Source: JBFIHF01 sp964411125 (GTDB taxonomy: Bacteria; Myxococcota_A; Bradymonadia; Bradymonadales; Bradymonadaceae). Taken from it: 20,085 bases of DNA. This document shows positions 1 through 7,494 of this stretch, one piece after another (within the stretch, counting starts at the first letter, position 1; every line of letters starts with the position of its first letter). The notes beneath the pieces are model-generated. The model made no database searches. It was not told the origin of the DNA and saw only the letters and a program-made list of their open reading frames with translations. The DNA lies in assembly GCA_964411125.1 (NCBI GenBank), contig CAYPJU010000099.1, positions 1 through 20,085 on the forward strand, given 5' to 3'. The position numbers were made by a program, and so were the translations under genes.

Positions 1-56
1 GTCGCCTGTCGCCTGTCGCCTGTCGCCTGTCGCCTGTCGCCTGTCGCCTGTCGCCC
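1..56. repeat. Heptanucleotide tandem array (GTCGCCT)n
   Basis: Seven perfect head-to-tail copies of GTCGCCT fill 1-49, followed by a degenerate eighth (GTCGCCC, 50-56). The array starts at the window edge, so its true length is unknown. The unit is 7 bp, not a multiple of 3, and no gene crosses it. Arrays of this kind change copy number by replication slippage. Confidence 0.9.
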
Positions 57-57
57 T

Positions 58-123
58 CGGAGCCGGGCGGGACGCCCGCTCACCGACCTCGCACCGGAGC
101 CGGGCGGGACGCCCGCTCACCGA
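58..123. repeat. Two tandem copies of a palindromic REP-like repeat
   Basis: Two identical 29-bp blocks (58-86 and 95-123) sit 37 bp apart. Each holds a hairpin with a 6-bp stem, CGGGCG-GGA-CGCCCG (64-78 and 101-115), extended by GAG/CTC beyond a one-base bulge. Read on the minus strand the loop is TCC, as in the palindromes at 14489-14509 and 15332-15383. It lies upstream of the gene at 173. Confidence 0.75.
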
Positions 124-172
124 ACTCGCGCCTCACGCCTTTCTTGCGCATGCCCCAACACGAGGCGACGCT

Positions 173-850
173 ATGAGGATGCGCGAACCCTCCACAGCGG
201 TCGTTCACTTTTACCGCGCCTCGGTGATGCACGCCGACGTCTGGCGGCGTCGGCTGGACGCGACGACGAACTGGGCGGTGGTGAGCACCGCGGGGATCGT
301 GACGTTCGCGTTCTCACGCCCGGAGAGTCCGCATTTCGTCGTGCTGTTGGCGGTCGTCTTCTGCGCGTTCTTCCTGGTGATGGAGGCGCGTCGCTACCAG
401 ATGTTCCACCTGTGGCGGCGGCGGGTGCAGATGCTGAATCGCTGGGTCGTGGCGCCGCAGTTGGCGCCGCAGATCGCGCCATCCGACGAGGAGATCGAGG
501 AGGGTCTACAGGCGCTGGCGGTCGACCTCGGATCCTCGCTGCCGCGCCTGGCGTTCGTGCACGCTGTCGGCTACCGACTGCGCCGCAACTACGCGTTCCT
601 GCTGACGGCGGTGTTCGCGACCTGGCTGCTGAAGATCTGGTACCACCCGACGCCGGTCGCCTCGCCGGGCGAGTTCGTCGAGCAGGCATCGGTCGGGCTG
701 GTGCCGGGTGCCGTTGTGCTGGCGGCGGCGGGTGCCGGTGCGACCGTGATGCTCTTTCTCACGGTCTGGGCGCGGACGGAGAAGATGGAGGACTGGAACG
801 AGCTCCCCTCACCCCTCGGACGGGCCCTGCGCGTTCGGGGCGAAGACTGA
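173..850 (+). CDS. DUF2270 family integral membrane protein
   Basis: Protein of 225 residues. The N-terminal part contains HFYR, then WRRRLDATTNWAVV and a PHFVVLLAVVFCAFFLVMEA segment followed by RRYQ. This is the pattern I associate with DUF2270, a family of predicted inner-membrane proteins of unknown function. About four hydrophobic segments are visible (roughly residues 33-50, 56-72, 140-157 and 172-198), with a basic, amphipathic stretch between the second and third. The ATG at 173 has GAGG seven bases upstream; a second in-frame ATG follows at 179. The 3' end overlaps the convergent DUF6064 gene by 42 bp. The family call is from memory of conserved sequence; no biochemical role can be read from it. 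Confidence 0.85.
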   Translation: MRMREPSTAVVHFYRASVMHADVWRRRLDATTNWAVVSTAGIVTFAFSRPESPHFVVLLAVVFCAFFLVMEARRYQMFHLWRRRVQMLNRWVVAPQLAPQIAPSDEEIEEGLQALAVDLGSSLPRLAFVHAVGYRLRRNYAFLLTAVFATWLLKIWYHPTPVASPGEFVEQASVGLVPGAVVLAAAGAGATVMLFLTVWARTEKMEDWNELPSPLGRALRVRGED

Positions 851-1477
851 CGCGACCGCACACAGGACGACCGCGGTCGGGACGACCGTCCAGAGCGGGT
901 TTTCGAGGACCTGTTGCGTCGCGGCGGTCACGAGCGCCCAGGCGAGCGGGATCGGCCAGAACCACCATCGGGCGCGCGAAACGAGGAGGACGGCAGCGGT
1001 CACGACGACCGTCGGATCGGGGGCGAGGCCGATGACCTCGACGGCGGTCGGGTCGCGACGTACCGCGACGTACAGAGCGGGAAGCGCGATCGCGCCGAGG
1101 GCCGCCACGGCGAGTCCGAACGGGCCACGCCAGCCTGCACGGTCGGGAGCGAGCTGCCCCGTCGCCGCCCCGACGCCCAGGAGCACCGCCTGCAGCGCGA
1201 ACGCGCCCCCGACGTAGGGCGCCGCCCACAACAGCTCGACGTAGCGCACGAAGAAGAAGTCGACCGCGACGCCGACCCAGGCGAGCGCCAGCGCAGCGAC
1301 GAGCCAACGGCGGTCTCCCGCGCGCCAGCGCAGCGTGACGACCGTCGCGACGACGGCCCATGCCGCGATCTGCCACGGAAACCACGCTTCGTTCTGGGCG
1401 GCGAAGAGTGCCTCGTACGCATCCGGCCCGAACGCGATGAAGTGGCGCAGCTCGTAGGTGGCGAGCTCGTCGAGCAC
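809..1477 (-). CDS. DUF6064 family membrane protein
   Basis: Protein of 222 residues dominated by hydrophobic helices, about six to seven. The N-terminal motif FAAQNEAWFPWQIAAW, followed by a series of short transmembrane segments, resembles the DUF6064 family of uncharacterised membrane proteins. The start is a GTG that shares one base with the TAG stop of the upstream aldo/keto reductase (TAGTG), so translation is probably coupled by ribosome re-initiation. The 3' end overlaps the convergent DUF2270 gene. The pairing suggests the protein belongs to the same transcript as the exported reductase and might serve it at the membrane; that is inference. Confidence 0.75.
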   Translation of the reverse strand: MLDELATYELRHFIAFGPDAYEALFAAQNEAWFPWQIAAWAVVATVVTLRWRAGDRRWLVAALALAWVGVAVDFFFVRYVELLWAAPYVGGAFALQAVLLGVGAATGQLAPDRAGWRGPFGLAVAALGAIALPALYVAVRRDPTAVEVIGLAPDPTVVVTAAVLLVSRARWWFWPIPLAWALVTAATQQVLENPLWTVVPTAVVLCAVASVFAPNAQGPSEG

Positions 1478-2415
1478 TACAGCTCCGCCAGCATGCGTTT
1501 GCGCGTCGCGGCGTCGGGGAGCTCACCGCGGCATGCTCCCATGTTCTCGACCATGTGTTCGACCTGGCTGGTGGCGGGGATCGCGCACGTCACTGCGGGA
1601 TGCGAGACGACGAACTTCAGCAGAAACTGCGGCCAGTTGGTGATGCCGAACTCTTTCGCGTAGCCGGGGAGCTTCTTGCCGGCGTCCTGGAATCGGTCGA
1701 CGAGCCGGCCCCCTTGAAACGGGCGGTTTGCGATCACCGCGATGCCGCGGTCCTTCGCGATCGGCAGCAGCGCGCGTTCGACCTCGCGATCGTCGAGGTT
1801 GTAGGTGAGCTGCACGAAGTCGAGCGGTTGCGCCTTCATGATCGCGGCGAGGTCGCCGTGTCGCCGCCCGTGCGAGGTCGTGACGCCGACGTAGCGGATG
1901 GTGCCCGCTTTCTTCATCTCGAGAAGCGTCGGCAGGTGCCCCTCCCACGCGACGAGGTTGTGGACCTGCATCAGCTCGAGCCCCGGGCGACGCCAGTGCG
2001 AGGCAGTCTCGCGGTATTGCTCGCGCGTCTCGTCTCCGTCCCGCGTCCAGATCTTGTCGGCGGCGAAGAGGTTGGGCGCCCCGCCGAGCTTCGCGACGGC
2101 GTGCCCCACGACCTCCTGCGCCGAACCGTACATCGGCGACGAGTCGACGAGCGTGCCGCCGAGCTCGAAGAACTTCGCCAGTACTTTCGTCCGTGCCGCG
2201 CGCAGCTCTTCGTCGTCGCCGACGTTGAACGTGATCCAGGTCCCCATGCCGATGACGGGGATTCGCTCCCCCGACGACGGGATCGGTTTGGTGAGGAAGC
2301 CCTCCATGCTCGCCGCGAGCCCAGCGCCGGGCCAGAGCGCGGCCCCGAGAGCCGCCGCGGCGCTGCTCGCGACGAAGGTTCGACGCGTCAGCTCGTTTTT
2401 TACGTTGCTACCCAT
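1477..2415 (-). CDS. Tat-exported aldo/keto reductase
   Basis: Protein of 312 residues from the chosen start. It begins with a twin-arginine signal (LTRRTFVASSAAAALG, residues 9-24), then an aldo/keto reductase (TIM-barrel oxidoreductase) domain. The catalytic tetrad is visible: Asp91 and Tyr96 in LVDSSPMYG, Lys121 in FAADKIW and His152 in LMQVHN. Enzymes of this superfamily reduce carbonyls with NAD(P)H, so export is unusual; Tat carries folded, cofactor-loaded proteins. I chose the ATG at 2415 because GGGAG lies eight bases before it; another in-frame ATG at 2430 abuts GGAAGG with no spacing. It is translationally coupled to the DUF6064 gene downstream. The substrate cannot be inferred. Confidence 0.88.
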   Translation of the reverse strand: MGSNVKNELTRRTFVASSAAAALGAALWPGAGLAASMEGFLTKPIPSSGERIPVIGMGTWITFNVGDDEELRAARTKVLAKFFELGGTLVDSSPMYGSAQEVVGHAVAKLGGAPNLFAADKIWTRDGDETREQYRETASHWRRPGLELMQVHNLVAWEGHLPTLLEMKKAGTIRYVGVTTSHGRRHGDLAAIMKAQPLDFVQLTYNLDDREVERALLPIAKDRGIAVIANRPFQGGRLVDRFQDAGKKLPGYAKEFGITNWPQFLLKFVVSHPAVTCAIPATSQVEHMVENMGACRGELPDAATRKRMLAEL

Positions 2416-2454
2416 GCTATCCGCTCCCATCCTTCCAGCGTTGACGACTCTGCG

Positions 2455-3138
2455 ATGGCGAAACCCATGAACCGAACCATTCTCGTGCTCACACTATTCG
2501 CTGCCCTCGCGGCCTGCGACGAATCAAAGCAACAACCGGCGGAAGCCAAACCGGAACCTGCGGCGGAGTCCGCACCCGAATCGCCCCCCGAGTCCGCCCC
2601 GCAGACCGCGCCCGAGTCACGCACCGAGTGGGGTCCGATCGCGGCCGCCGAGCTGTCGGCGGTCCAAAAGGCGCAGCTCGAGAAGGCCGAAGGAGCGCGC
2701 GACCGGCTCGCGAAGCAGCTCGTCGGGGCGCTCGGGGAGTCGGTCGGCGAGCGCGGATTCGCCGAGAGCGTCGACTTCTGCAAGACGGTCGCCCCGAAGA
2801 TGGCGACGGAAGTCGGCACCGCGACCGGCGTGTCGATCGGCCGCACGTCGCACCGGCTGCGCAACGAGGCGAACGCGGCGCCGACCTGGGCGGCGGCGGC
2901 CGTGTCGGCGCCGGCGGAGGCGAAGGTGCACACGTTCGCAGGGCCACAAGGAAAGCTCGGGCTCCTCAGCCCCATCAAGACCGCGGCGCTCTGCACCAAC
3001 TGCCACGGTGAGCCCGACTCGCTCGCCGACGGCGTCGCCGCGGCGCTGCACGAGCACTACCCCGACGACGAGGCGACCGGTTTCGCGGAGGGCGATCTTC
3101 GAGGTTGGTTCTGGGTGGAGGTGCCGGGGCCCTCGTAG
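2455..3138 (+). CDS. Tll0287-like (DUF3365) heme-domain lipoprotein
   Basis: Protein of 227 residues. A lipoprotein signal ends LFAALAAC with lipid-carrying Cys21. A Pro/Glu/Ala-rich linker (about 25-57) follows, then a domain matching Tll0287-like/DUF3365 proteins: VDFCKTVAPKMA, GVSIGRTSHRLRNEANA, then LLSPIKTAALCTNCHG and HYPDDEATGFAEGDLRGWF. CTNCH (180-184) is a c-type heme-binding CxxCH motif. Such domains are small exported heme sensors or electron carriers. The start is uncertain: ATG 2455 and ATG 2467 are both possible, and neither has a clear Shine-Dalgarno site. Only 39 bp separate it from the divergent reductase start, leaving little room for two promoters. Confidence 0.85.
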   Translation: MAKPMNRTILVLTLFAALAACDESKQQPAEAKPEPAAESAPESPPESAPQTAPESRTEWGPIAAAELSAVQKAQLEKAEGARDRLAKQLVGALGESVGERGFAESVDFCKTVAPKMATEVGTATGVSIGRTSHRLRNEANAAPTWAAAAVSAPAEAKVHTFAGPQGKLGLLSPIKTAALCTNCHGEPDSLADGVAAALHEHYPDDEATGFAEGDLRGWFWVEVPGPS

Positions 3139-3140
3139 TG

Positions 3141-3245
3141 CGGTTCGCGGTGAGCGGTGAGCGGTTAGCGGTTAGCGGTTAGCGGTTCGCGGTTCGCGGT
3201 CAGCGGTTCGCGGTCAGCGGTTCGTGGTCATCGGTTCGCGGTAAG
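3141..3245. repeat. CGGTNNG heptamer tandem array, left arm
   Basis: Fifteen consecutive 7-bp units fit CGGTNNG (one begins TGGT). The variable pair is TC, GA, TA, CA or AA, giving CGGTTCG, CGGTGAG, CGGTTAG and CGGTCAG. The array starts two bases after the stop codon of the heme lipoprotein gene. The reverse-complement family fills 3312-3377, so the two can pair. Confidence 0.9.
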
Positions 3246-3311
3246 CCTGGGAAAGAATCTGCGGGTCCCGGGGAGAATCCCTGCGGGAGGATGGAGCCCC
3301 GCCGTGCCCCC

Positions 3312-3377
3312 GCTACCCGCTACCCGCTCACCGCTCACCACCGCTCACCGCTCACCGCGAACCGCTACCCGCGAACC
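3312..3377. repeat. Heptamer tandem array, inverted right arm
   Basis: Nine units of GCTCACC, GCTACCC or GCGAACC with one 3-bp break at 3340-3342. Reverse-complemented they read CGGTGAG, CGGGTAG and CGGTTCG, the same family as 3141-3245. The arms are separated by about 66 bp with no array. The array ends four bases before the stop codon of the ketosynthase gene, so the pair fills the gap between two convergent genes and may act as a bidirectional terminator or cruciform. Confidence 0.85.
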
Positions 3378-3381
3378 GTCC

Positions 3382-4302
3382 TCAAAACTTCCAGAGCGTC
3401 GCGGCGATGTGGATTCCGGCGCCGGGCGCGAACATGAGGATGTTCTGGCCGCGCTCGATCGTGCCGGTGCGGACGTGGTGATCGATGATGTGGGGGACGT
3501 TGGCGGCCGACATGTTGCCGGTCTCGGAGAACGTGTCGAGGAGCTGGTCGGGTTCGAGGCCGAGGCTCTTGCACCAGATGCCGATGAGGGTGCTGCCGAC
3601 CTGGTGCGGGACGAACCAGTCGATGGTGGGGTTGCCCGCCTCGGCGAGCATTTCGCGGACCGGTTCGAGGACGGTGCGGCCGAAGTACTCGCGGTAGCGC
3701 GGGTCGGTGGAGAACTCGATGACCTCCTGCTGTTTCGTCGCGAACGGTGACTTCAGCATCACGAAGTCGAAGCCGCTCGGGTCGGTGCGCTCGAGCGACG
3801 CGATGCGGGAGCTCTGGTCGGCGCGTTGGACGACGAATGCGCCGGCGCCGTCGCCGAGGCTCGAATAGTCGGTGTTGTCGCGGTCGATGCCTCGGCCGAC
3901 CCAGTGCATCGCCGAGGTCACCACGACGTTGTCGGCCCGTCCCGCGCTGATGAGGGCTTCGGCGCACAGGAGCCCCGAGATCGACGATGCGCAGGCGGTG
4001 TCGAGCGTCCAGGCGGCCGCGCGGGTGGCGCCGAGCTCGGCGGCGATCTGGTTGGTGTCCTTGGGGTAGAGATAGTCGGGCATCCCGCAGTAGCCGATGA
4101 CGTAGTCGACGTCGGCGGGGTCGAGCTCGGCGGCGGTGAGTGCTTCGCGCGCCGCCGATGTCGCCATCCCGATCGAGTCGTCCTCGTCGGTCGCCCACCG
4201 CCGCCGGACCGAGCCGGAGCGGAGGTGAAAGCGGTCGTCGGAGAAGACGTCGTTCTCTACGACGTCGAAGGGGAGGTAGGAGCCTGTGCCGGTGATGCGC
4301 AT
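3382..4302 (-). CDS. Beta-ketoacyl-ACP synthase III (FabH-like)
   Basis: Protein of 306 residues with a thiolase-fold ketosynthase III pattern. It opens MRITGTGSYLP, and the Cys-His-Asn triad is intact: Cys104 in LDTACASSISG, His233 in WFVPHQVG and Asn263 in ETGNMSAANVP. GDGAGAFVV (150-158) and the C-terminal FAPGAGIHIAATLW are also typical. Such enzymes condense an acyl-CoA with malonyl-ACP to begin fatty-acid or related synthesis. No other fatty-acid genes are nearby, so a specialised role is as likely as housekeeping FabH. The start at 4302 is supported by GAGGG five bases upstream; the frame stays open further back but would overlap the upstream lipoprotein gene. It lies 28 bp downstream of that gene, probably in one operon. 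Confidence 0.88.
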   Translation of the reverse strand: MRITGTGSYLPFDVVENDVFSDDRFHLRSGSVRRRWATDEDDSIGMATSAAREALTAAELDPADVDYVIGYCGMPDYLYPKDTNQIAAELGATRAAAWTLDTACASSISGLLCAEALISAGRADNVVVTSAMHWVGRGIDRDNTDYSSLGDGAGAFVVQRADQSSRIASLERTDPSGFDFVMLKSPFATKQQEVIEFSTDPRYREYFGRTVLEPVREMLAEAGNPTIDWFVPHQVGSTLIGIWCKSLGLEPDQLLDTFSETGNMSAANVPHIIDHHVRTGTIERGQNILMFAPGAGIHIAATLWKF

Positions 4303-4330
4303 GGAAACCCTCGGGTTTGCGGGGAGTTCC

Positions 4331-5335
4331 TCAATACTCCAAACCGAGGGCGTCGCGCCATGCGCCATCGGCCGCGGCATTCTTGCTCCAGTAGTCGAGC
4401 ATGATCGAGTTCGTCAGCGTCGCCTCCGTCGTGAGCCGCTCGGGCGAGCCTCCGTCGCGGTTGAAGAGCGCGGGGTAGGAGTCCGTCCAGCGCACGATCC
4501 GGTAAGGATGCGAAGCCTCGAACCAGATCGTGAGGGTGCGGTCGAACGACGGGTAGCTCACCTCGTAGCGGCGAACCGGACGCTCCGAATACTCGGTCTT
4601 CTCCTCGGGCCCGAGCGCCGCGTTCGCCGCGACGGGCGTCCACGGCTTGTGCATCAGCCGCAGAAAGGTCGCCGATGGGAGCAGCGTGACCTCGCCGGTC
4701 GGGAGTTTGTCCGGACCTCGGCGCAGCGTGGTCCAGAGGCCGTCTTCCAGCATCGCGGTGTCGAGCGCGAACCTCTTGTCCCCCTCGTTCATGAAGTACG
4801 AGAACGACTGCACGTCGTAGCCGGTCGCGTCGGATTTCAGGTTCGCCTGCGCGAACACGTGCCCGCACCACTCCTGGACGCTGTGGGCCAGCTTGATCGT
4901 CGGGCCGTCGCGTTTTGCCGGCGTGAAGACCGAGGTCGTCAGGTTGTAAGGGTAGATCCCGGTGTAGAAGCGCGAGTAGTGGTTCAGCTTGAGGACCTGT
5001 TCGACGTTCTTCTTGTCGCCCCCCTCGTACTTCACCTGGGCGTCGGTCTTGAACGGCTCCGTCACGAACACGAGCACCGTCTCGCCGTCGTGGATCTCGC
5101 CGTAGCGCGACTGTTTGAGCTCGTAGCGGCTCAGCTCGGCGAGCCCGCGGAACCAGTACGCGTCGAACGTCGTGTGCTTCTGCGCGAAGTCTTCGGAGTG
5201 AATGACGTCGAGGTTTCGGGCCTGCAGCTCGGTCGCCTGCCCGCGGGTGTCGGCGCTGGGCGTGTCGGCGGTCTTCTTGTCCGTGCACCCTGCGAGCGCG
5301 AAGGTAGCGACGACGAGGAGGGTGAGGTTTCGCAT
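4331..5335 (-). CDS. Conserved lipoprotein of unknown function
   Basis: Protein of 334 residues. The signal peptide ends in a lipobox, TFALAGC (Cys17). The mature part contains AYWFRGLAELSRYELKQSRY, GEIHDGETVLVFVTEPF, FYTGIYPYNLTTSVFTP, SVQEWCGHVFAQANL and KLPTGEVTLLPSATFLRL. I recall this set of motifs from a conserved family, common in Bacteroidetes, that is sometimes mislabelled septum formation inhibitor Maf; no Maf nucleotide-binding motif is apparent here. ATG 5335 is preceded by AAGGA at six bases. It is first in a probable two-gene unit with the ketosynthase. Function unknown; it should be anchored in an envelope membrane. Confidence 0.8.
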   Translation of the reverse strand: MRNLTLLVVATFALAGCTDKKTADTPSADTRGQATELQARNLDVIHSEDFAQKHTTFDAYWFRGLAELSRYELKQSRYGEIHDGETVLVFVTEPFKTDAQVKYEGGDKKNVEQVLKLNHYSRFYTGIYPYNLTTSVFTPAKRDGPTIKLAHSVQEWCGHVFAQANLKSDATGYDVQSFSYFMNEGDKRFALDTAMLEDGLWTTLRRGPDKLPTGEVTLLPSATFLRLMHKPWTPVAANAALGPEEKTEYSERPVRRYEVSYPSFDRTLTIWFEASHPYRIVRWTDSYPALFNRDGGSPERLTTEATLTNSIMLDYWSKNAAADGAWRDALGLEY

Positions 5336-5402
5336 GGTGTTCCTTGTGCCTGTCGGGACGGGCTGTGGCGGCCCACTGCCTCTTCTGATTCACGGGAGCG
5401 GT

Positions 5403-5412
5403 GAAACGTTTC
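5403..5412. promoter_or_regulatory. Perfect 10-bp palindrome in a divergent promoter region
   Basis: GAAACGTTTC is a perfect palindrome with a central CG, in the 169-bp gap between the divergent lipoprotein (start 5335) and DkgB-like reductase (start 5505). Its form resembles LacI-family half-site pairs. No regulator of that family is encoded in the window, so the operator assignment is a guess. Confidence 0.3.
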
Positions 5413-5444
5413 CGTTCGTCTGGCGAGCGAACCGCGCGATCTCG

Positions 5445-5472
5445 TTGAACATGCCCCAGGGCTGCATAGGTT
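5445..5472 (+). promoter_or_regulatory. Candidate sigma70-type promoter for the DkgB-like gene
   Basis: TTGAAC (5445-5450), a 16-bp spacer, then TAGGTT (5467-5472). It would start transcription near 5480, about 25 bases before the ATG at 5505. The match to the -35 consensus is good and to the -10 moderate. Confidence 0.35.
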
Positions 5473-5504
5473 GCGAGGGTCAATCACCCCACCCGAGGAA
5501 GACG

Positions 5505-6314
5505 ATGAAACATCTGCAAGTACAAGGCATTTCGGTCCCGAAGCTCGGCTTCGGCACGTGGCAGCTCGAAGGCGACGAGTGCTACGAAGGCGTCACCGAG
5601 GCGCTCGAGATCGGCTACCGGCACGTCGACACCGCCCAGGCCTACGAGAACGAAGAGCACGTCGGCCGCGCTCTCGACGATTCGGACGTCCCCCGCGAAG
5701 AGATTTTTCTCACGACGAAGGTCTGGCGGACCAACTTCGAGCACGACGACGTCATTTCGTCGGTCGAGGAGAGCCTCGAGAAGCTGCGGACCGACTACGT
5801 CGACCTGTTGCTCATCCACTGGCCCCCGCAAGACGTGCCGCTCAAAGAGACGCTCGGCGCGATGATCCAGCTCCGCGAGCAGCGAAAGACGCGCCTCATC
5901 GGCATCAGCAACTTCACGCCGGAGCTCGTCGAGAAGGCGCGCGAGATCGCGCCCGTCGCTTGCAACCAGGTCGAGTACCACCCGTTCCTGAGCCAGAAGG
6001 AGCTGATCGAGCAGGCGAAGAGCCACGGGATGATGCTGACGGCGTACTCGCCGCTCGCCCGCGGTGACGTCTTGGAGAACGACACGATCGAATCGATCGC
6101 CGACGCGCACGGAAAGAGCCCTGCGCAGGTCGGCATCCGCTGGCTGCTGCAGCAGAACCCCGTCGTCGCGATCCCGAAGGCCTCGTCGAGCGACCACCGC
6201 AAGGCGAACTTCGACGTCTTCGACTTCGAGCTCACCGACGACGAGATGCAGAAGATCCACGGGCTCGCCGAAGGACGCCGACTCATCGACCCCGACTGGG
6301 CGCCCGACTGGTGA
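5505..6314 (+). CDS. dkgB: Cytosolic aldo/keto reductase, DkgB-like
   Basis: Protein of 269 residues with no signal peptide. The aldo/keto reductase fold is full length: VPKLGFGTWQL, HVDTAQAYENEEHVG with Asp42 and Tyr47, LTTKVW with Lys72, LLLIHWPP with His105, then IGISNFTPELVEKA and IPKASS for NADP binding. Length and motifs resemble E. coli DkgB/YafB (2,5-diketo-D-gluconate reductase B, also a methylglyoxal reductase), so the likely role is NADPH-dependent reduction of small carbonyls. ATG 5505 has GAGGA five bases upstream. Its stop lies four bases from the stop of the convergent TerC-family gene. It is a different subfamily from the exported reductase at 1477-2415. The gene symbol is by resemblance only. 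Confidence 0.85.
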   Translation: MKHLQVQGISVPKLGFGTWQLEGDECYEGVTEALEIGYRHVDTAQAYENEEHVGRALDDSDVPREEIFLTTKVWRTNFEHDDVISSVEESLEKLRTDYVDLLLIHWPPQDVPLKETLGAMIQLREQRKTRLIGISNFTPELVEKAREIAPVACNQVEYHPFLSQKELIEQAKSHGMMLTAYSPLARGDVLENDTIESIADAHGKSPAQVGIRWLLQQNPVVAIPKASSSDHRKANFDVFDFELTDDEMQKIHGLAEGRRLIDPDWAPDW

Positions 6315-6318
6315 TCAT

Positions 6319-7395
6319 TCAGTCGACGTGTTCGGTTCCCTCCTCGTCCTCCAGCGGTCGTAGGTACGACGCAACGATCGCGATCACCAGGACGAGGAGG
6401 ATGATTCCGAGGAGGTAGAAGTTGAAGTTTTCACCGATCAGCTTTTTGAGCGGCTCGGCGAAGAGCATCTTCAACCCTACGACCACCAGGATCAGGGCGA
6501 GCGCTGGCTTGAGGTACCGGAACTTTTCGATGAGCCCGGCGAGCGCGAAGTAGAGTGATCGGAGCCCCAGGATCGCGAAGACGTTGCTCGTGAAGACGAT
6601 GAACGGATCGGAGGTGATGGCGAAGATCGCAGGGATCGAGTCGAGCGCGAACAAGAGATCGGTCGTCTCGACGATCACCAACGCCACCGCCAGCGGCGTC
6701 AGCATCAGTGTCCCCGCTTTCGCGTTCTCGACAGCCTCGTCCCGGACCACCTCTCCGTCGGCGATCTCTGGTTCGTGCGACCAGTCGGACCCCGCGCGGA
6801 CGAGGAAGTGCTGGCCGTGGAAATGGTCGGTGATCGGGAAGAGCTTTCGGAGCGTCCGGACGACGACGTTGTCGGTGGGGTCGTTGTTCCGTTTGACGAA
6901 CAGCATCTTCACCGCGGTGATGATGAGGAAGACGCCGAAGACGTAGAGGACCCAGTGGTAGCGCTCGACGAGGCTCGCGCCGACGCCGATCATCACGCCG
7001 CGCATCACGAGGGCGCCTAGAATCCCCCAGAACAACACGCGGTGCTGGTAGATCGACGGAACGCCGAGGAACCCGAACACCATCGCGATGACGAAGATGT
7101 TGTCGACGCTCAGCGATTTCTCGATGAGGTAGCCCGTGAGGTACTTCACGGCGGCTTTCGTCCCGTCGTTCTGCACGCCGCCGACGATGTCGACGGCCTC
7201 CCCGAGGCCGAGCCAGTGATTCTCGTAGCCGAAGTAGATGAAGATCGTGAAGAGCAGGCTCAGCGAGATCCAGAGCGCTGACCAGCCGAGCGCCTCCTTC
7301 ATCGAGACGACGTGCGCGTTGCGGTGAAAGACGCCGAGGTCGAGCGCCAGCATCAGCAGCACGAAGACGATGAAGCCGGTCCAGATCCAGACCAT
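6319..7395 (-). CDS. TerC/Alx family membrane metal transporter
   Basis: Protein of 358 residues with about nine hydrophobic helices. It shows the two conserved TerC signatures: SLSVDNIFVIAMVFGF (Asp98, Asn99) and ETTDLLFALDSIPAIFAIT (Asp246, Asp252), each with acidic residues inside a membrane helix. The soluble loop at about 168-225 and the length match the Alx subgroup. Alx/TerC proteins export Mn2+ and related cations. Family members are often controlled by the yybP-ykoY manganese riboswitch, but I could not find its core in the 99 bp upstream. ATG 7395 lacks a strong ribosome-binding site. The gene is monocistronic by context. Confidence 0.9.
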   Translation of the reverse strand: MVWIWTGFIVFVLLMLALDLGVFHRNAHVVSMKEALGWSALWISLSLLFTIFIYFGYENHWLGLGEAVDIVGGVQNDGTKAAVKYLTGYLIEKSLSVDNIFVIAMVFGFLGVPSIYQHRVLFWGILGALVMRGVMIGVGASLVERYHWVLYVFGVFLIITAVKMLFVKRNNDPTDNVVVRTLRKLFPITDHFHGQHFLVRAGSDWSHEPEIADGEVVRDEAVENAKAGTLMLTPLAVALVIVETTDLLFALDSIPAIFAITSDPFIVFTSNVFAILGLRSLYFALAGLIEKFRYLKPALALILVVVGLKMLFAEPLKKLIGENFNFYLLGIILLVLVIAIVASYLRPLEDEEGTEHVD

Positions 7396-7494
7396 ACGGG
7401 CTCGCCGGTCTCTTTGAGGGGGAAGTCAGATTCTCACGGAGGGCGCGGTGATAGTACGACCCGACCCGCTCCCGTCAACGTCGCCGGGGAGCCG

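Noticed and set aside
3141..3377. CRISPR-like array
   Set aside because: Units are 7 bp with no spacers; this is a microsatellite-type array.
7396..7494. yybP-ykoY manganese riboswitch before the TerC/Alx gene
   Set aside because: The characteristic GGGGAGTA-type core could not be found in the short upstream region.
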